Shown here: positions 10,115-21,564 of the stretch, one piece after another | Numbering within the stretch: position 1 is the first letter of the stretch | How the letters are laid out: each line of letters starts with the position of its first letter | Source: Rhodocyclaceae bacterium | GTDB taxonomy: Bacteria; Pseudomonadota; Gammaproteobacteria; Burkholderiales; Rhodocyclaceae | Assembly (NCBI GenBank): GCA_013426785.1 | Contig: JACDZI010000019.1 | Coordinates: 1-47,464 of the forward strand | Reading direction: 5' to 3' | DNA length: 47,464 bases | Program-made: the position numbers and the translations under genes | The notes under the pieces: model-generated | The model's input: only the letters and a program-made list of their open reading frames with translations | Databases searched by the model: none | Told to the model about the DNA's origin: nothing

Positions 10115-10896
10115 CAGCGGAGGATGCCGCGTCCCGCCGTTGCGAGGAAATCCGAGAGCGCGGCCAGCGGCGCCAGTTCGCCCTGCGCCTCCGCAGCAAT
10201 GGCGGTGGTGGCTTCTTCGAGTTTGAGTCCGTTGCGATAGAGCGTCTTGTAGGCGCGGCGCAAGCCGACGATAGCCTCCGGCGAAAAACCACGCCGTTTG
10301 AGGCCTTCGCTATTGATGCCATGCGGGGCGGAAGGATTGCCCGAGGCGGTCACATAGGGCGGTAGATCCTGCAACAGGATCGTACCCATGCCGGTCATCG
10401 AGTGGGCGCCGATGCGCACGAACTGGTGGACGACGGTGAAGCCACCGAGGATGGCCCAGTCGCCGACATGCACGTGGCCGGCCAGTTGGGCGTTGTTGGC
10501 GAAGATGGTCTGGTTGCCGATCTGGCAGTCGTGTGCAACATGTACGTAGGCCATGATCCAGTTGTCGTCGCCGATGCGCGTCGCGCCGGCATCCTGCACC
10601 GTGCCGCGATTGAAGGTGCAGAACTCGCGGATGGTGTTGCGGTCGCCGATTTCCAGGGTGGTCGGCTCGCCGCCGTATTTCTTGTCCTGCGGTGCGGCAC
10701 CCAACGAGGCAAACTGGAAGATGCGATTGTCGCGGCCGATCCTGGTCGGCCCCTCGATGACCACGTGCGGACCGACTCGGGTACCGTCGCCAATCTCGAC
10801 ACCGGCACCGATGACTGAGTAGGCGCCGATGCTAACACTGGCGCCTAGGTAGGCGGCCGCATCGACCAGTGCGGTCGGATGGATGCTCACCGTCAT
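10114..10896 (-). CDS. lpxA: UDP-GlcNAc acyltransferase
   Basis: LpxA starts lipid A synthesis by moving a 3-hydroxyacyl chain from acyl carrier protein to UDP-GlcNAc. The 260-residue protein has the left-handed beta-helix hexapeptide repeats from [14 protein letters not shown] onward. The catalytic His lies in the AHDCQIGN region, and the substrate loop is [18 protein letters not shown]. The helical C-terminal domain ends with [11 protein letters not shown]. The gene lies 1 nt after fabZ and overlaps lpxB by 1 nt. Confidence 0.98.
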   Translation of the reverse strand: MTVSIHPTALVDAAAYLGASVSIGAYSVIGAGVEIGDGTRVGPHVVIEGPTRIGRDNRIFQFASLGAAPQDKKYGGEPTTLEIGDRNTIREFCTFNRGTVQDAGATRIGDDNWIMAYVHVAHDCQIGNQTIFANNAQLAGHVHVGDWAILGGFTVVHQFVRIGAHSMTGMGTILLQDLPPYVTASGNPSAPHGINSEGLKRRGFSPEAIVGLRRAYKTLYRNGLKLEEATTAIAAEAQGELAPLAALSDFLATAGRGILR

Positions 10897-10897
10897 C

Positions 10898-11347
10898 TCA
10901 GCCTTCCAGCTTGCGCACGGTACAGATCAGTTCGGCCTCGCAAGCGACCTGACCATCGACCTTGGCCTGGGCGGCGAACTTCCACATGCCGCGCTTGTTG
11001 AGGGTGATCGACACTTCCATCATCAACTGGTCGCCGGGGCCGACCGGCCGCTTGAAGCGCGCGCCGTCGATGCCGACGAAGTAATAGACCGACTTGTCAT
11101 CGGGCTGGCTGCCCATGGTCTTGAACGACAGGATCGCCGCAGTCTGCGCCATGGCTTCAATGACCAGCACACCGGGCATCACGGGATGATGGGGATAGTG
11201 GCCGGGAAAGAAGGGTTCATTCATGCTGACATTCTTCAGCGCCGTAATGCGCTCGCCCGGCACGACCTCCAGCACCCGATCCACCAGCAGGAAGGGATAA
11301 CGGTGCGGCAGGTATTCGAGGATTTCGTGGATATCCATCTGGCTCAC
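10898..11347 (-). CDS. fabZ: 3-hydroxyacyl-ACP dehydratase FabZ
   Basis: FabZ dehydrates 3-hydroxyacyl-ACP in fatty acid elongation and competes with LpxA for 3-hydroxymyristoyl-ACP, which explains why it sits between lpxD and lpxA. The 149-residue hot-dog protein has the active-site segment [22 protein letters not shown], with the catalytic His in GHYP and Glu in VIEAMAQ. The N-terminal [16 protein letters not shown] is also typical. It overlaps lpxD by 4 nt (ATGA). Confidence 0.98.
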   Translation of the reverse strand: MSQMDIHEILEYLPHRYPFLLVDRVLEVVPGERITALKNVSMNEPFFPGHYPHHPVMPGVLVIEAMAQTAAILSFKTMGSQPDDKSVYYFVGIDGARFKRPVGPGDQLMMEVSITLNKRGMWKFAAQAKVDGQVACEAELICTVRKLEG

Positions 11348-12318
11348 GGCGATTTCTCCAATTCGGCAAGACGCTTTTCGAGGGCGCGTATTCTATCGGC
11401 CATCGCATCCAGATGGCGCAGGCGCGCGAAGTTCTTCTGCCAGTCGGCATGGGCCATGAATGGAATGGTGCCGGTATAGCTGCCCGGCGTCGTGATCGAT
11501 TTGGCGACGAGGGTACCGGCGGAGACATGCACGTTCTCGGCCAGCGTCAGGTGACCCAGGATGATTGCACCTCCGCCAATCGTGCAACCAACGCCGATTT
11601 TTGCGCTACCGGCGATACCGACACAGCCAGCCAATGCAGCATGGGCACCGATGTGAACGTTATGGCCAACCTGGATCTGATTGTCGAGTTTGGCCCCATT
11701 GTCAATAATCGTGTCATCAAGGGCGCCACGATCGATCGTCGTGTTGGCCCCGATCTCGACATCGTCGCCGATGATGACCCGGCCGGTCTGGGCGATCTTT
11801 ACCCAGTCTCCTGCTGCACCGCGCGCATAGCCGAAACCATCGGCACCGATCACCGCGCCGGCGTGAATGATCACTCGCCGGCCGATGCGGCAGCCTGGAT
11901 AAATCTTGACACCGGGATAGAGGATGCTGTCCTCGCCGATCTCGACGTCTCCGCCCAGCCAGCACTGCGCTCCAATGCTGACGGAAGCCGGCACGGTCGA
12001 CTCGACGACGGCGGAGTCATGAATCCCGGGCGGCTGTGCCGGCAGTTCGCCGAGCCACTGCGACACTCGCGCGAAGTAGAGATAGGGCTGCGGGGTAATG
12101 ATCGCTGCCACAGGACATTGGGTGGCCATTTCACTGGCAAGAATCACGGCACCTGCTCGGGTATGCGCCAGCAGCCCGCGGTATTTCAGGTTGGCGAGGA
12201 AGCTCAGGTGCTCGGGGCCGGCCTTTTCGAGGGTCGCCAAGCCGGACACGGTTTGCTTGCCGTCCCCCCGCAACTCGCCACCGAATCGGGTGACGATCTC
12301 CTCGAGCCGCCGGCTCAC
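11344..12318 (-). CDS. lpxD: UDP-3-O-acylglucosamine N-acyltransferase
   Basis: LpxD adds the N-linked hydroxyacyl chain in the third step of lipid A synthesis. The 324 residues include an N-terminal uridine-binding domain ([15 protein letters not shown]) with the [20 protein letters not shown] segment. A long run of hexapeptide repeats follows, with the catalytic His in [11 protein letters not shown], and then a C-terminal helix ([17 protein letters not shown]). It begins 12 nt after skp. Confidence 0.98.
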   Translation of the reverse strand: MSRRLEEIVTRFGGELRGDGKQTVSGLATLEKAGPEHLSFLANLKYRGLLAHTRAGAVILASEMATQCPVAAIITPQPYLYFARVSQWLGELPAQPPGIHDSAVVESTVPASVSIGAQCWLGGDVEIGEDSILYPGVKIYPGCRIGRRVIIHAGAVIGADGFGYARGAAGDWVKIAQTGRVIIGDDVEIGANTTIDRGALDDTIIDNGAKLDNQIQVGHNVHIGAHAALAGCVGIAGSAKIGVGCTIGGGAIILGHLTLAENVHVSAGTLVAKSITTPGSYTGTIPFMAHADWQKNFARLRHLDAMADRIRALEKRLAELEKSP

Positions 12319-12330
12319 GTCGATCGCGAC

Positions 12331-12840
12331 TTATTTGGCAACCGCCGCATCGCCCAGCGCCTTGATCACCTTGTCAGTCAGGTCAATGCGCGGACTGAAA
12401 TAAACCGCCTCCTGGACAATCAGGTCGTACTTTTCGGTCTCGGCGATTTGCCGGATGATCTTGTTGGCGCGTTCGAAGATCCCGGCCATTTCCTCGTTCT
12501 GCCGCAGGTTCAGGTCTTCACGGAACTCGCGCTGCTTGCGCTGAAAATCCCGATTGAGTTCATTGAATTCGCGCTCTTTGGCACGGCGATCACTTTCGGC
12601 CATGGTGACGCCGTTCTTCTCGATGGACTCCTGTAGTCCCTGCAAACGCTTCGAGATCTGCTGGAGTTCCTGGTCACGGCGCTCAAACTCCTTCTCAAGT
12701 TTCTGCTTGGCTTTCTTCGCTTGAGGAGACTCCTGAACTACGCGCTGGCCATTGACGAACCCAATCTTGAATTCGGCCAATGCTGGCGTGGCCACCAGGG
12801 CCAGCAGCATCGGCAACACGATGCGAAGTGCGGGTTTCAT
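12331..12840 (-). CDS. skp: Periplasmic chaperone Skp/OmpH
   Basis: Skp holds unfolded outer-membrane proteins in the periplasm and delivers them to BamA. The mature protein is mostly a charged helical hairpin (about residues 45-110), as in the trimeric tentacled chaperone. A signal peptide is evident (LRIVLPMLLALVATPALA), followed by the family start EFKIGFVNGQRVVQESP. The start at 12840 gives 169 residues and a proper signal; the upstream extension overlaps bamA and is not needed. TCTCCT on the plus strand just upstream corresponds to an AGGAGA ribosome site. It sits directly behind bamA, as in most Proteobacteria. Confidence 0.95.
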   Translation of the reverse strand: MKPALRIVLPMLLALVATPALAEFKIGFVNGQRVVQESPQAKKAKQKLEKEFERRDQELQQISKRLQGLQESIEKNGVTMAESDRRAKEREFNELNRDFQRKQREFREDLNLRQNEEMAGIFERANKIIRQIAETEKYDLIVQEAVYFSPRIDLTDKVIKALGDAAVAK

Positions 12841-12853
12841 TGCTTCTCCTGTC

Positions 12854-15142
12854 TCAGAACACCGAACCCATCTGGAATTGCAGGACCTGCGTTTCATCGC
12901 CGTCCTTCTTGCCTAGCGGCGCCGCTAAACTGAACTTGAGCGGACCCATTGGCGATATCCAGGCTAGAGACAAGCCGGTACTGTAACGCATGCCTTCATC
13001 GCCAATGAAAGCGGCAGTCTGACCACCCCAGATCTTGCCTGCATCGACAAAAGCCCCCAAACGCAAGGATTTATCCATTCCGCTGCCTGGCATCGGGAAA
13101 AGAAACTCGGCATTCGCCACGAACCTGCGGCTACCACCAAGACGATCCTCGGTGGTCGGATCCTGCGGGCCAAGAGAGCCTGGCTTATAGCCACGGACGG
13201 ACCCGACTCCACCGGCGTAGTAATAGCGCCAGAATGGCAAGGGATCGCCGCCGATACCGTCCGCAAAACCGAGTTCCCCATTGACCATCAACGTGGTTTC
13301 ACGCGTCATGGGGAAGTATTGCTGGTACTGCAGGTTGGTTCGATAGAAACCCAGCTTGTCGGCCCCAAAAGCCACCTCACCTCCAGCTTTCGCCACATAG
13401 CCCTTCATCGGGTAGATACGGCTGTCCAAGGTGTCCTTGGCCCAGCCCAGACTGGCGATCAAGCCTGCATAGCTATCACCATTCTTGGTAATGAAGTCAT
13501 TGTAACGCTGCGGTGTGATGGCTGTCGTCTTGATCTGGGTATCGTCGAAAGTCAAGCCGAAATTGATCTGGTTGTCTTCGCCGATGGGGTAACCGTAGCG
13601 CACCCCGCCACCATAAGACTTGGTGGCATAACTGGCCAGCGTCGCCGTCTTCGAAGTATCCGTATCCTTGTAATAAACATCGAAACCGCGACTAATGCCG
13701 TCGATGGTGTAGTAAGGATCGGTGTAGGAGAACGAATACAGCTTGTTGATCTTGCTGGTGTTGAAGCCCACCCCGATGTGTTTGCCGCTACCGAACAGGT
13801 TCTGCTGGTTGACCGAGCCGGAGAACACAATACCTTCCGAACTCGACAAGCCGGCGCCGAGCATCATGTTGCCGGTCGGCTTTTCCTTGACATTGACATT
13901 CAGGTCAACCTGGTCGGTGGTACCCGGCACGGCGGGTGTTTCGACCGTTACTTCATCGAAGTAACCTAACTTATCCACCCGCGAACGGGACTTGTTGATT
14001 TTCTCGCCGTCGTACCAGGCGCCTTCCATCTGGCGCATTTCCCGGCGGACCACTTCGTCGCGCGAACGCGTGTTGCCCTGGACTTGGACACGCCGCACAT
14101 AAACACGCCGGCCTGGATCGACGAACAGAGTAAACGCCACATGCTTCTTTTCCTTGTCGATTTCGGGCGCGGCATTGACGTTAGCAAACGCATAGCCATC
14201 GTTGGAAAGACGGTCACTGATGGCTTTGGTTGTCGCTGTCACTTGCTCGCGGGAAAACAGGCTGCCCGGCTTGATCGTGACCAGCTTGATCAGTTCGCTC
14301 TCCGGCAACAGCAGTTCGCCAGCGAGTTTAACGCCTGAGACAGAATACTGGTCGCCCTCGTTCACATTCACCGTAATGTAGATGTCTTGCTTATCGGTCG
14401 AGATGGAAACCTGCGTGGATTCGATGTTGAACTCGATGAAACCACGATCAAGATAGTAGGAACGGATCGTTTCCAGATCGCCCGACAGCTTCTGCTTGGA
14501 ATACTGGTCGTTCTTCGTATACCACGTCAGCCAGCCCGACGTGGTCAGCTTGAACTGTTCGAGCAAATCCTTTTCCTTGAAGGCATTGGCACCGACAATG
14601 TTGATCTGCCTGATCTTGGCGATTTCTCCTTCATCCACCGCGAAAGTGATGCCAACGCGATTACGTTCCAGAGGCGTCACCGTAGTAGTGATCTGCGCTG
14701 CATAGTGGCCCTGGGAAAGATACTGGCGCTTGAGTTCCTGCTCGGCCCGTTCGACCATGGAACGGTCGAAAATGCGTGATTCAGCCAGGCCAACCTCGCG
14801 CAGACCCTTGCGCAGTTGCTCCTTGTCGAAGGCCTTGGTACCGACAAATTCAAGCGAGGCGATGGCCGGACGTTCCTCGACCAAAACGACCAGCACACCA
14901 CCTTCGACCTCAAGACGCACGTCCTTGAAGAAGCCAGTGCCGAACAGAGCCTTGATGGCCTGCGCAGCCTTGTCTTCGGTCAGCGTATCCCCTACCTTGA
15001 CCGGCAGGTAACTGAAAACGGTGCCCGCTTCAGTACGCTGGATGCCCTCAATGCGAATATCGCTGACCACGAAAGGAGAAAACGCGGCTGCGGACCTGAT
15101 CAGCAGGGCGAAAAGAATACCAGAAAGTAGTAAACGGTTCAT
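12854..15142 (-). CDS. bamA: Outer-membrane assembly factor BamA
   Basis: BamA is the pore-forming core of the BAM complex that folds beta-barrel proteins into the outer membrane. The 762-residue precursor has a signal peptide (LLLSGILFALLIRSAAA), five POTRA domains from about residue 22 to 420 (the first starts VVSDIRIEGIQRTEAGTVFSYL), and a 16-strand barrel. The barrel carries the conserved VRGY motif (GVGSVRGYKPG) and ends with the C-terminal aromatic signal (LQFQMGSVF). It is placed between rseP and skp, the common order. Confidence 0.98.
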   Translation of the reverse strand: MNRLLLSGILFALLIRSAAAFSPFVVSDIRIEGIQRTEAGTVFSYLPVKVGDTLTEDKAAQAIKALFGTGFFKDVRLEVEGGVLVVLVEERPAIASLEFVGTKAFDKEQLRKGLREVGLAESRIFDRSMVERAEQELKRQYLSQGHYAAQITTTVTPLERNRVGITFAVDEGEIAKIRQINIVGANAFKEKDLLEQFKLTTSGWLTWYTKNDQYSKQKLSGDLETIRSYYLDRGFIEFNIESTQVSISTDKQDIYITVNVNEGDQYSVSGVKLAGELLLPESELIKLVTIKPGSLFSREQVTATTKAISDRLSNDGYAFANVNAAPEIDKEKKHVAFTLFVDPGRRVYVRRVQVQGNTRSRDEVVRREMRQMEGAWYDGEKINKSRSRVDKLGYFDEVTVETPAVPGTTDQVDLNVNVKEKPTGNMMLGAGLSSSEGIVFSGSVNQQNLFGSGKHIGVGFNTSKINKLYSFSYTDPYYTIDGISRGFDVYYKDTDTSKTATLASYATKSYGGGVRYGYPIGEDNQINFGLTFDDTQIKTTAITPQRYNDFITKNGDSYAGLIASLGWAKDTLDSRIYPMKGYVAKAGGEVAFGADKLGFYRTNLQYQQYFPMTRETTLMVNGELGFADGIGGDPLPFWRYYYAGGVGSVRGYKPGSLGPQDPTTEDRLGGSRRFVANAEFLFPMPGSGMDKSLRLGAFVDAGKIWGGQTAAFIGDEGMRYSTGLSLAWISPMGPLKFSLAAPLGKKDGDETQVLQFQMGSVF

Positions 15143-15145
15143 GCT

Positions 15146-16531
15146 TCAGCCAAAGACTAAGCGATTGATATCGTTGTAGAACGCCAAGGACATCAGCAAT
15201 GCCAGCATAACCACGCCAACCTGCTGGCCGATTTCCATCACACGTTCCGGGAGAGGGCTACCCTTCAGAATTTCCACCAGATAATACAATAAATGTCCCC
15301 CATCCAGCACCGGGATGGGTAGCAAATTCAGCACTCCCAGGCTGATGCTGATCAACGCCAGAAAGCGCAGGTAGTGATCGCCGCCCAGTCGGGCCGACTG
15401 CCCGGCGTAATCGGCGATAGTCACTGGTCCTGAGATGCTCCTGACCGACAGTTCGCCGGTCAGCATGCGTCCGATCATGCGCAGGCTCAAGATCGAGGTT
15501 TCCCAAGTCTGTGTCAGCGACTTCTGCAATGCGGTGAAAGGGTCGTAGCGGATGGTCACGTAAGCCTTGCCGCGCAATTGCGGATCGTCGCGCACAGCAA
15601 TACCGATGCGCGCAACCTGCTTGCCGGACTGGTCCATTACCCTGTCCGGAGTAACTTCGACTTGCAGTAACTGCGATTTACGCTCGAACTCGATGGATAG
15701 CACTCGCTCCTCCGCTTCCCGGATGTATCGGGCCACCTCGTGCCAGTTGGGAGTAAGCGCACCATCAATGGCAAGAATCCGGTCTCCTGCCGACAACCCT
15801 GCTGTGGCAGCGGGCGATCCAGGGGTTATGTCACCAATCACCGGTGGAAGGGCCGGACGCATCAGACGCAGTCCGAGTGCCGGCAACAGGTCTTTGTCGA
15901 GATTGCGGGTGTCGATACCGGTCGTCTCGAGACGATGGACGGCGATATTGCCTTTTTCGTCGATGGTTTCGAGAATCGCGACCTCATGGTCGAGGATGCG
16001 ACGCAACAGTTCCCAGCGCATTTCCATCCAGGTTGCCACCGGGGTTCCGGAGACCGACCGCACCGTCTCGCCAGAGCCGACTTTTGCCTCAGCAGCCAGC
16101 GTACCGACCGGCGGGGCAGCCAGGATCGGTCGCAATTCCTCAACCCCACTCACGAACAGCAACCAGTAAAGCATCACCGCCAACAGCAAGTTGGCCACGG
16201 GGCCAGCCAGGACGATCAGGCTGCGCCGCGCGACGCTTTGTCGGTTGAATGCCCGCGACAAGTCTTCGGGGGCTACCTCCCCTTCACGTTCGTCGAGCAT
16301 CTTGACATAGCCACCGAGCGGGAAGGCCGACAAAGCCCATTCCGTGCCATTCGGGCCGAAACGCTTCAGCAGCAAGGGCTTGCCGAAGCCGACCGAAAAC
16401 CGCAGGATCTTGACGTCGCAGAGGCGCGCCACGGCATAGTGACCGAGTTCATGGACAACGATCAATATTCCGAGAGCCACCACGAAAGCACCGACTACCC
16501 AGAGGAAGCCGTCCATCGAAAATCCTGTCAT
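15146..16531 (-). CDS. rseP: Site-2 intramembrane zinc protease RseP
   Basis: RseP cleaves the anti-sigma factor RseA and leftover signal peptides within the inner membrane. The 461 residues contain the zinc motif HELGH at 27-31 in the first membrane helix, two periplasmic PDZ domains (about 125-300), and the C-terminal third zinc ligand motif [12 protein letters not shown] near 405. The ATG at 16531 overlaps the dxr stop as ATGA; a second in-frame ATG lies five codons later. Residues 150-157 (KVGSGETV), in the first PDZ domain, coincide with a one-mismatch copy of the dispersed repeat. The dxr-rseP-bamA order is classical. Confidence 0.97.
   Translation of the reverse strand: MTGFSMDGFLWVVGAFVVALGILIVVHELGHYAVARLCDVKILRFSVGFGKPLLLKRFGPNGTEWALSAFPLGGYVKMLDEREGEVAPEDLSRAFNRQSVARRSLIVLAGPVANLLLAVMLYWLLFVSGVEELRPILAAPPVGTLAAEAKVGSGETVRSVSGTPVATWMEMRWELLRRILDHEVAILETIDEKGNIAVHRLETTGIDTRNLDKDLLPALGLRLMRPALPPVIGDITPGSPAATAGLSAGDRILAIDGALTPNWHEVARYIREAEERVLSIEFERKSQLLQVEVTPDRVMDQSGKQVARIGIAVRDDPQLRGKAYVTIRYDPFTALQKSLTQTWETSILSLRMIGRMLTGELSVRSISGPVTIADYAGQSARLGGDHYLRFLALISISLGVLNLLPIPVLDGGHLLYYLVEILKGSPLPERVMEIGQQVGVVMLALLMSLAFYNDINRLVFG
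16062..16085 (+). repeat. Dispersed core repeat (variant) inside rseP
   Basis: It matches the repeat core with one change (CCAGAGCC for CCAGCGCC). Read on the gene strand it encodes KVGSGETV. Because PDZ domains often carry a similar GD/GE turn here, convergence is possible. Confidence 0.35.
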
Positions 16532-17715
16532 GCCAGCCAGCGGTTCACCAGGTCGGAAGCCACGGTGCGCGCCTCGACATCCGCAGCAAGAATGGCGGGA
16601 AGATCAGGCGTCTCGGCAAATACAACCCTGTCCAGCGTCGCCGTGATGATCCGGGCAATGTCGAGGAAGGGCAGCTTGCCGTCCAGGAAAGCGGCCACCG
16701 CGATCTCGTTGGCGGCATTCAGCACGGCGGGGGCGTTGCCACCCGCGCGCAAGACGCGGAACGCCAGTCCCAGGCAGGGGAAACGCTCGAAATCGGGCCG
16801 TTCGAAATCCAAATGGGCAATCGTGGGCAGATCAAGCGGCGCTACCCCGGAGACCACACGATCGGGCCAGGCCAGCGCATGAGCGATTGGCGTGCGCATG
16901 TCGGGATTGCCCAGTTCGGCGACAACCGAGCCATCGACGTACTGCACCAGGGAGTGGATCACGCTCTGTGGATGGATCACCACCTGAATCTGTTCGGGGG
17001 TCAGATTGAACAGCCAGCGCGCCTCAATGACTTCCAGACCCTTGTTCATCATGGTCGCGGAGTCGACCGAGATCTTGCGGCCCATTGACCAGTTGGGATG
17101 GGCGCAGGCTTCGTCGGGGGTCACTGTCTTCAAGCGTTCCAGCGGCGTGGTGCGGAACGGGCCGCCCGAAGCCGTCAGCAAGATATGACTGACGCCGGAG
17201 TTTGCCGCGTCACCGGCATAGTCAGCCGGCAATGACTGGAACACCGCGTTATGTTCGCTGTCGATCGGCAGCAGCACCGCACCATGCGCCCTGACTTCCG
17301 CCATGAACAACGCACCGGCCATCACCAGCGCCTCCTTGTTGGCCAGCAGCACACGTTTGCCAGCCCGTACTGCGGCCATCGTCGGCGGCAGGCCGGCCGC
17401 ACCGACGATGGCCGCCATCACCGCATCCACTTCCGGCAGTGCTGCGACGAATTCCAGCGCCTGCGGACCGGCAAGCACTTCGGTGGCCAGCCCGGCAGCG
17501 CGCAGGCGTGCCGTCAGCGGCTCGGCATCGCGCTCGTGGCCGACCACGGCATGGCGAGGCCGGTGCTGCACACACTGTTCGAACATGACATCGACCCGGT
17601 TGTTGCCGGTCAGTGCCAGCACTTCATAGCGGTCGGGATGGCGGGCCACCACATCAAGCGTACTCAAGCCGATCGAACCGGTGGCACCAAGGATTGTCAG
17701 TTTCTGTCGGGTCAT
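16528..17715 (-). CDS. dxr: 1-deoxy-D-xylulose 5-phosphate reductoisomerase
   Basis: Dxr (IspC) converts DXP to MEP, the second step of the non-mevalonate isoprenoid pathway. The 395-residue protein has the NADPH-binding start [18 protein letters not shown], the [12 protein letters not shown] segment, the metal/substrate motif [12 protein letters not shown], and the flexible loop region with [22 protein letters not shown]. It overlaps cdsA by ATGA. Its product pathway supplies undecaprenyl diphosphate made by the neighbouring UppS. Confidence 0.98.
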   Translation of the reverse strand: MTRQKLTILGATGSIGLSTLDVVARHPDRYEVLALTGNNRVDVMFEQCVQHRPRHAVVGHERDAEPLTARLRAAGLATEVLAGPQALEFVAALPEVDAVMAAIVGAAGLPPTMAAVRAGKRVLLANKEALVMAGALFMAEVRAHGAVLLPIDSEHNAVFQSLPADYAGDAANSGVSHILLTASGGPFRTTPLERLKTVTPDEACAHPNWSMGRKISVDSATMMNKGLEVIEARWLFNLTPEQIQVVIHPQSVIHSLVQYVDGSVVAELGNPDMRTPIAHALAWPDRVVSGVAPLDLPTIAHLDFERPDFERFPCLGLAFRVLRAGGNAPAVLNAANEIAVAAFLDGKLPFLDIARIITATLDRVVFAETPDLPAILAADVEARTVASDLVNRWLA

Positions 17716-18500
17716 GTTCCAGTCCAGTATAGCGTCAAGGCCACCAGCGGCAGAACCGAAAGCTGGCTATCGACGCGATCAAGAATGCCGCCGTGTCCGG
17801 GCAACAACTGGCTGCTGTCCTTCATGTTGGCCTGACGCTTCAGCATCGATTCGAACAAGTCGCCGATGATACTGAAGGCGGTCAGCAGCACAAGAAAACC
17901 CACCAGCCAATATCCACTCCCGGCAATCACCTGCGGGTAGGCGACGTTGACCAGCAGTCCATAAAGCACGACACCCAGCAAACCTCCTACCGCCCCTTCC
18001 CAGGTTTTCCCCGGGCTGATACTGGGCGCCAGCTTGTGCTTGCCGAAGGCCCGCCCGGTGAAATAAGCAGCACTGTCCGCGATCCAGACTGCCGACATCA
18101 CCAGCAGGAGCAGCAAGGGTGAACGCTGGATCAGATCAACGATTGCAGCCCAGGTCGGTACCAGCAACAGCCAGCCCACCGGATAGCCCAATACCCCCGG
18201 TCGCCAGCCGGATTTAAGGAGAAACGGTACGATCAACCAGAAGGTGACGGCCAGCACCCATAGTGTCGGGGTCGTGATGCTGCCACTGGCAAAGGCGAAG
18301 AATGCGCAAGACGCTATAACTAAAGTGGCAAACGCGATTCTCACAACCGGCCCACCTGCCAGCAAACCCGCCCATTCCCACGCAGCCAGTCCGGTTGCAA
18401 CGGCGAACAGAATGGCTCCCACACTCGGCGGCAAAAGAAAAACGACCATCAGGAATCCCGCAATCAGGGACAGCGCGGTCAGCAGCCGCGCTTTAAGCAT
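17712..18500 (-). CDS. cdsA: Phosphatidate cytidylyltransferase
   Basis: CdsA makes CDP-diacylglycerol from phosphatidic acid and CTP in the inner membrane, the branch point to all phospholipids. The 262 residues include about seven hydrophobic segments. The CdsA signature is split over [15 protein letters not shown] and [22 protein letters not shown], with the metal-binding Asp in [13 protein letters not shown]. The start overlaps the uppS end by 8 nt. Confidence 0.97.
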   Translation of the reverse strand: MLKARLLTALSLIAGFLMVVFLLPPSVGAILFAVATGLAAWEWAGLLAGGPVVRIAFATLVIASCAFFAFASGSITTPTLWVLAVTFWLIVPFLLKSGWRPGVLGYPVGWLLLVPTWAAIVDLIQRSPLLLLLVMSAVWIADSAAYFTGRAFGKHKLAPSISPGKTWEGAVGGLLGVVLYGLLVNVAYPQVIAGSGYWLVGFLVLLTAFSIIGDLFESMLKRQANMKDSSQLLPGHGGILDRVDSQLSVLPLVALTLYWTGT

Positions 18501-19311
18501 CGGGGAATTCGGCCGGTAAAGTCGGCGCTGTCAGGACGGCCGCCAGGGGATTGGTCTTGTTATCGGGAGCAGCGAGCAGTTGCTCGCTGGTACGGCCGAA
18601 CCGCCGTTCGCGCTTACGGAAGCTCGCGATGGCGGTATCCAGAGTGGCCTCGTCGAAATCAGGCCAACATTGCTCGGTGAAGAATAGCTCGCAATAAGCC
18701 AGTTGCCAGAGCAGGAAATTGCTGATGCGTTGCTCGCCACCGGTGCGGATGAACAGATCCGGTTCCGGTGCGTAATTCATCGCAAGGAAAGGCTCCAGAT
18801 CCACTTCGGTATAGTTGCCTGCCTTTTCAGGATAAGCTTGTACCAGCCCATTGAAGGCTTGCATCAGATCCCAACGCCCGCCGTAGTTCGCAGCAACTGT
18901 CAGATGCAGTTTTTCATTGCCGGCGGTAAGGCTCTCACCGCGACGGATCAGGTCAATCAGGCGGGGTTCGAATGCCGAGAGATCGCCGATGATCCGCAAG
19001 CGCACGCCGTTCTGGTGCATGCGGCCAACCTCGCGCTCCAGTGCCGCCACGAAGAGGTTCATCAAATACTTGACCTCCTCGGCCGGTCGCCGCCAGTTTT
19101 CCGAGCTGAAAGCAAACAGCGTCAAATGCCCGATGCCACGGTCGGTACAGCCCTTGACCAGCCGCCGTACCGTCTCGACTCCCTGTTGATGGCCAGCCAC
19201 GCGGGGGAGAAAACGCTTTTTTGCCCAGCGACCGTTGCCATCCATGATCACCGCCAGATGACGCGGTACCGGGCTGTGGGCTGGGATGGTGCGGGTCGAG
19301 CTGGAAAACAT
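18493..19311 (-). CDS. uppS: Undecaprenyl diphosphate synthase
   Basis: UppS condenses farnesyl diphosphate with eight isopentenyl diphosphates to build the lipid carrier for peptidoglycan and O-antigen. The 272-residue cis-prenyltransferase shows the motif [16 protein letters not shown] with the catalytic Asp, the [14 protein letters not shown] segment, and the C-terminal [20 protein letters not shown] and [11 protein letters not shown] motifs. The C-terminal tail beyond about residue 245 is longer than usual and not conserved. The gene lies 24 nt after frr. Confidence 0.97.
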   Translation of the reverse strand: MFSSSTRTIPAHSPVPRHLAVIMDGNGRWAKKRFLPRVAGHQQGVETVRRLVKGCTDRGIGHLTLFAFSSENWRRPAEEVKYLMNLFVAALEREVGRMHQNGVRLRIIGDLSAFEPRLIDLIRRGESLTAGNEKLHLTVAANYGGRWDLMQAFNGLVQAYPEKAGNYTEVDLEPFLAMNYAPEPDLFIRTGGEQRISNFLLWQLAYCELFFTEQCWPDFDEATLDTAIASFRKRERRFGRTSEQLLAAPDNKTNPLAAVLTAPTLPAEFPDA

Positions 19312-19335
19312 GAGGAGAGATCGTCGACCGACAGC

Positions 19336-19896
19336 CTAGACGGCCATCAAATCCTTTTCCTTTTCGGCCAGCAACTTGTCGACTTCGGCCACATGCTTGT
19401 CAGTGAGCTTTTGTACATCATCCTGGGCGCGGCGCTCCTCGTCCTCGGGAATCTCGTGCTTCTTCAGGGCATCCTTGAGGTGGGCAATCGCATCACGGCG
19501 CAGGTTGCGGATGGCCACCTTGGCGTTTTCCCCTTCATGCCGAACCACCTTGATGAGGTCGCGGCGCCGTTGTTCAGTCAGCATCGGCATCGGCACCCGC
19601 AGGAGATCACCCTGGGTCGCTGGATTGAGGCCAAGATCGGAGTCGCGGATCGCTTTCTCAACCTTGACGATCATGGGCTTTTCCCAAGGCTGCACACCGA
19701 TGGTGCGCGCATCGACGAGGGTGATGTTGGCCACTTGGTTGATCGGCATCGGCGTACCGTAGTAATCGACCATGACATGATCCAGCAGACCGGTATGCGC
19801 ACGCCCGGTACGCACCTTGGCCAGATCGTGCCTGAGCGCTTCCACGCTCTTCTGCATCTTGTATTCAGTGGTTTTCTTCAGTTCGGCAGTAATCAT
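19336..19896 (-). CDS. frr: Ribosome recycling factor
   Basis: RRF splits the post-termination ribosome together with EF-G. The start at 19896 gives 186 residues, the usual length, and has a good AGGAG ribosome site 7-8 nt upstream; the longer frame starts inside pyrH and is not needed. Conserved segments are [34 protein letters not shown], the hinge region [16 protein letters not shown] and the C-terminal helix. Order pyrH-frr is conserved across bacteria. Confidence 0.98.
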   Translation of the reverse strand: MITAELKKTTEYKMQKSVEALRHDLAKVRTGRAHTGLLDHVMVDYYGTPMPINQVANITLVDARTIGVQPWEKPMIVKVEKAIRDSDLGLNPATQGDLLRVPMPMLTEQRRRDLIKVVRHEGENAKVAIRNLRRDAIAHLKDALKKHEIPEDEERRAQDDVQKLTDKHVAEVDKLLAEKEKDLMAV

Positions 19897-19931
19897 GCAA
19901 AACTCCTGGCAATACATCTCAGCAATAGGCT

Positions 19932-20651
19932 TCAGCAATGGACCAAGGTCCCCTCGTCCTCGCCAAGCACCACGCGCTTCAATGCACCGGGTTTGAAGAT
20001 AGAGAAGACGTTGATCGGCAACTTCTGGTCACGACAAAGAGCAAACGCCGTCGCATCCATCACGGCCAGATTCCGCCCAATCGCCTCATCAAAGCTGATC
20101 CGGGTAAAACGCGTCGCGGTCGGATCCTGCTTCGGATCAGCCGTATAGACACCGTCGACCTTGGTGGCCTTGAGAACGATATCGGCCCCGATCTCTGAGC
20201 CGCGCAAGGCAGCGGCCGTATCCGTCGTAAAGAACGGGTTGCCAGTACCGCCGCCAAAGATGACGACCCGCCCCTCCTCAAGATAACGGATCGCCTTGCC
20301 GCGAATATAAGGCTCGACTACCTGCTCGATGACGAACGCTGATTGCACCCGCGCATTCAACCCTGCCTGCCGCATGGCATCCGCCAGCGCCATGGCGTTC
20401 ATGACAGTGGCCAGCATCCCCATGTAATCAGCCGTGGCCCGATCCATGCCGGAGGAAGCCCCCGCCATGCCGCGGAAGATGTTGCCACCACCGATCACCA
20501 CACCGACCTCGACCCCCAGATCCGCCACCGCCTTGATCTCATTGACGATGCGCCACAGGGTTTCCCGATTGATGCCATAAGCATCATCCCCCATCAAGGC
20601 TTCGCCTGACAGCTTGAGCAGGATGCGCTTATGATGGGGAACGGTGGTCAT
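19932..20651 (-). CDS. pyrH: UMP kinase
   Basis: PyrH phosphorylates UMP to UDP with ATP. The 239-residue amino-acid-kinase-fold protein starts [14 protein letters not shown] and has the nucleotide-binding [12 protein letters not shown], the subunit and UMP contacts [13 protein letters not shown] and [17 protein letters not shown], and the [14 protein letters not shown] motif. It lies between tsf and frr, the standard order in Proteobacteria. Confidence 0.98.
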   Translation of the reverse strand: MTTVPHHKRILLKLSGEALMGDDAYGINRETLWRIVNEIKAVADLGVEVGVVIGGGNIFRGMAGASSGMDRATADYMGMLATVMNAMALADAMRQAGLNARVQSAFVIEQVVEPYIRGKAIRYLEEGRVVIFGGGTGNPFFTTDTAAALRGSEIGADIVLKATKVDGVYTADPKQDPTATRFTRISFDEAIGRNLAVMDATAFALCRDQKLPINVFSIFKPGALKRVVLGEDEGTLVHC

Positions 20652-20659
20652 GTCCGGCC

Positions 20660-21559
20660 TTACTTCCTGGCCGCCGCCGCGGCCGCCTGTTCAGCCACTT
20701 CGGCAGCGAAGTCGTTCACCTTTTTCTCGATGCCTTCGCCAACGATGTAGAGCGTGAAGCTGTGCACCTGCGCACCCTTGGCCTTGAGCAACTGCTCGAT
20801 CGTCTGCTTGCCGTCCTCGGCCTTCACGAAGACCTGGCCGAGCAGGGTCACGTCCTTCAGGTATTTCTGGACGGTACCTTCGGCGATCTTCTCCAGCATC
20901 GCCTCGGGTTTGCCCGCCTCGCGCGCCTTCTCGATCGCGATGCGACGCTCGGTATCGAGCAGGTCGGCCGGCACGCCGCTGGCATTCAGCGACTTGGGCT
21001 TGGAAGCGGCAATGTGCATCGCCAGATCTTTGCCAAGCTGCTCATCGCCACCCGAAGCATCGACCAGCACGCCGATCTTCGAGCCACCATGAACGTAGGA
21101 AGACAACTTGCCCTGTGCTTCGATGCGAGCGAAGCGACGCAGTGTCATGTTCTCGCCGATCTTGCCGACTAGCGCGGTGCGCGTCGACTCGACCGTACCC
21201 GCCCCCATCGGCAGGGCCGACAGCGCAGCCACGTCGACCGGATTGCAGTTGGCCACCAACTCGGCGCAGCCTTTGGCCAGCGCGATGAACTCGTCGTTCT
21301 TGGCGACAAAGTCAGTCTCGGAATTCACCTCGACCACGGCACCCAACTTGCCATCGGCAGCCACAAACATGCCGACCACGCCCTCGGCAGCAATGCGCGT
21401 TGCCGCCTTGGTCGCCTTGTTGCCCAGCTTGACGCGCAGGATTTCCTCGGCCTTGGCCAGGTCGCCGCCGGCTTCGGTCAGCGCCTTCTTGCATTCCATC
21501 ATCGGCGCGTCGGTCTTCTCGCGCAGTTCCTTGACCATGCTAGCAGTAATTTCAGCCAT
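20660..21559 (-). CDS. tsf: Elongation factor Ts
   Basis: EF-Ts recharges EF-Tu by exchanging GDP for GTP. The 299-residue protein starts [20 protein letters not shown] with the UBA-like domain. The key TDFVAKN motif contacts EF-Tu, and two core subdomains follow (with [13 protein letters not shown] and [11 protein letters not shown]). The C-terminus is an Ala-rich helix. It lies 5 nt after rpsB in the same operon. Confidence 0.98.
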   Translation of the reverse strand: MAEITASMVKELREKTDAPMMECKKALTEAGGDLAKAEEILRVKLGNKATKAATRIAAEGVVGMFVAADGKLGAVVEVNSETDFVAKNDEFIALAKGCAELVANCNPVDVAALSALPMGAGTVESTRTALVGKIGENMTLRRFARIEAQGKLSSYVHGGSKIGVLVDASGGDEQLGKDLAMHIAASKPKSLNASGVPADLLDTERRIAIEKAREAGKPEAMLEKIAEGTVQKYLKDVTLLGQVFVKAEDGKQTIEQLLKAKGAQVHSFTLYIVGEGIEKKVNDFAAEVAEQAAAAAARK

Positions 21560-21564
21560 CGCGA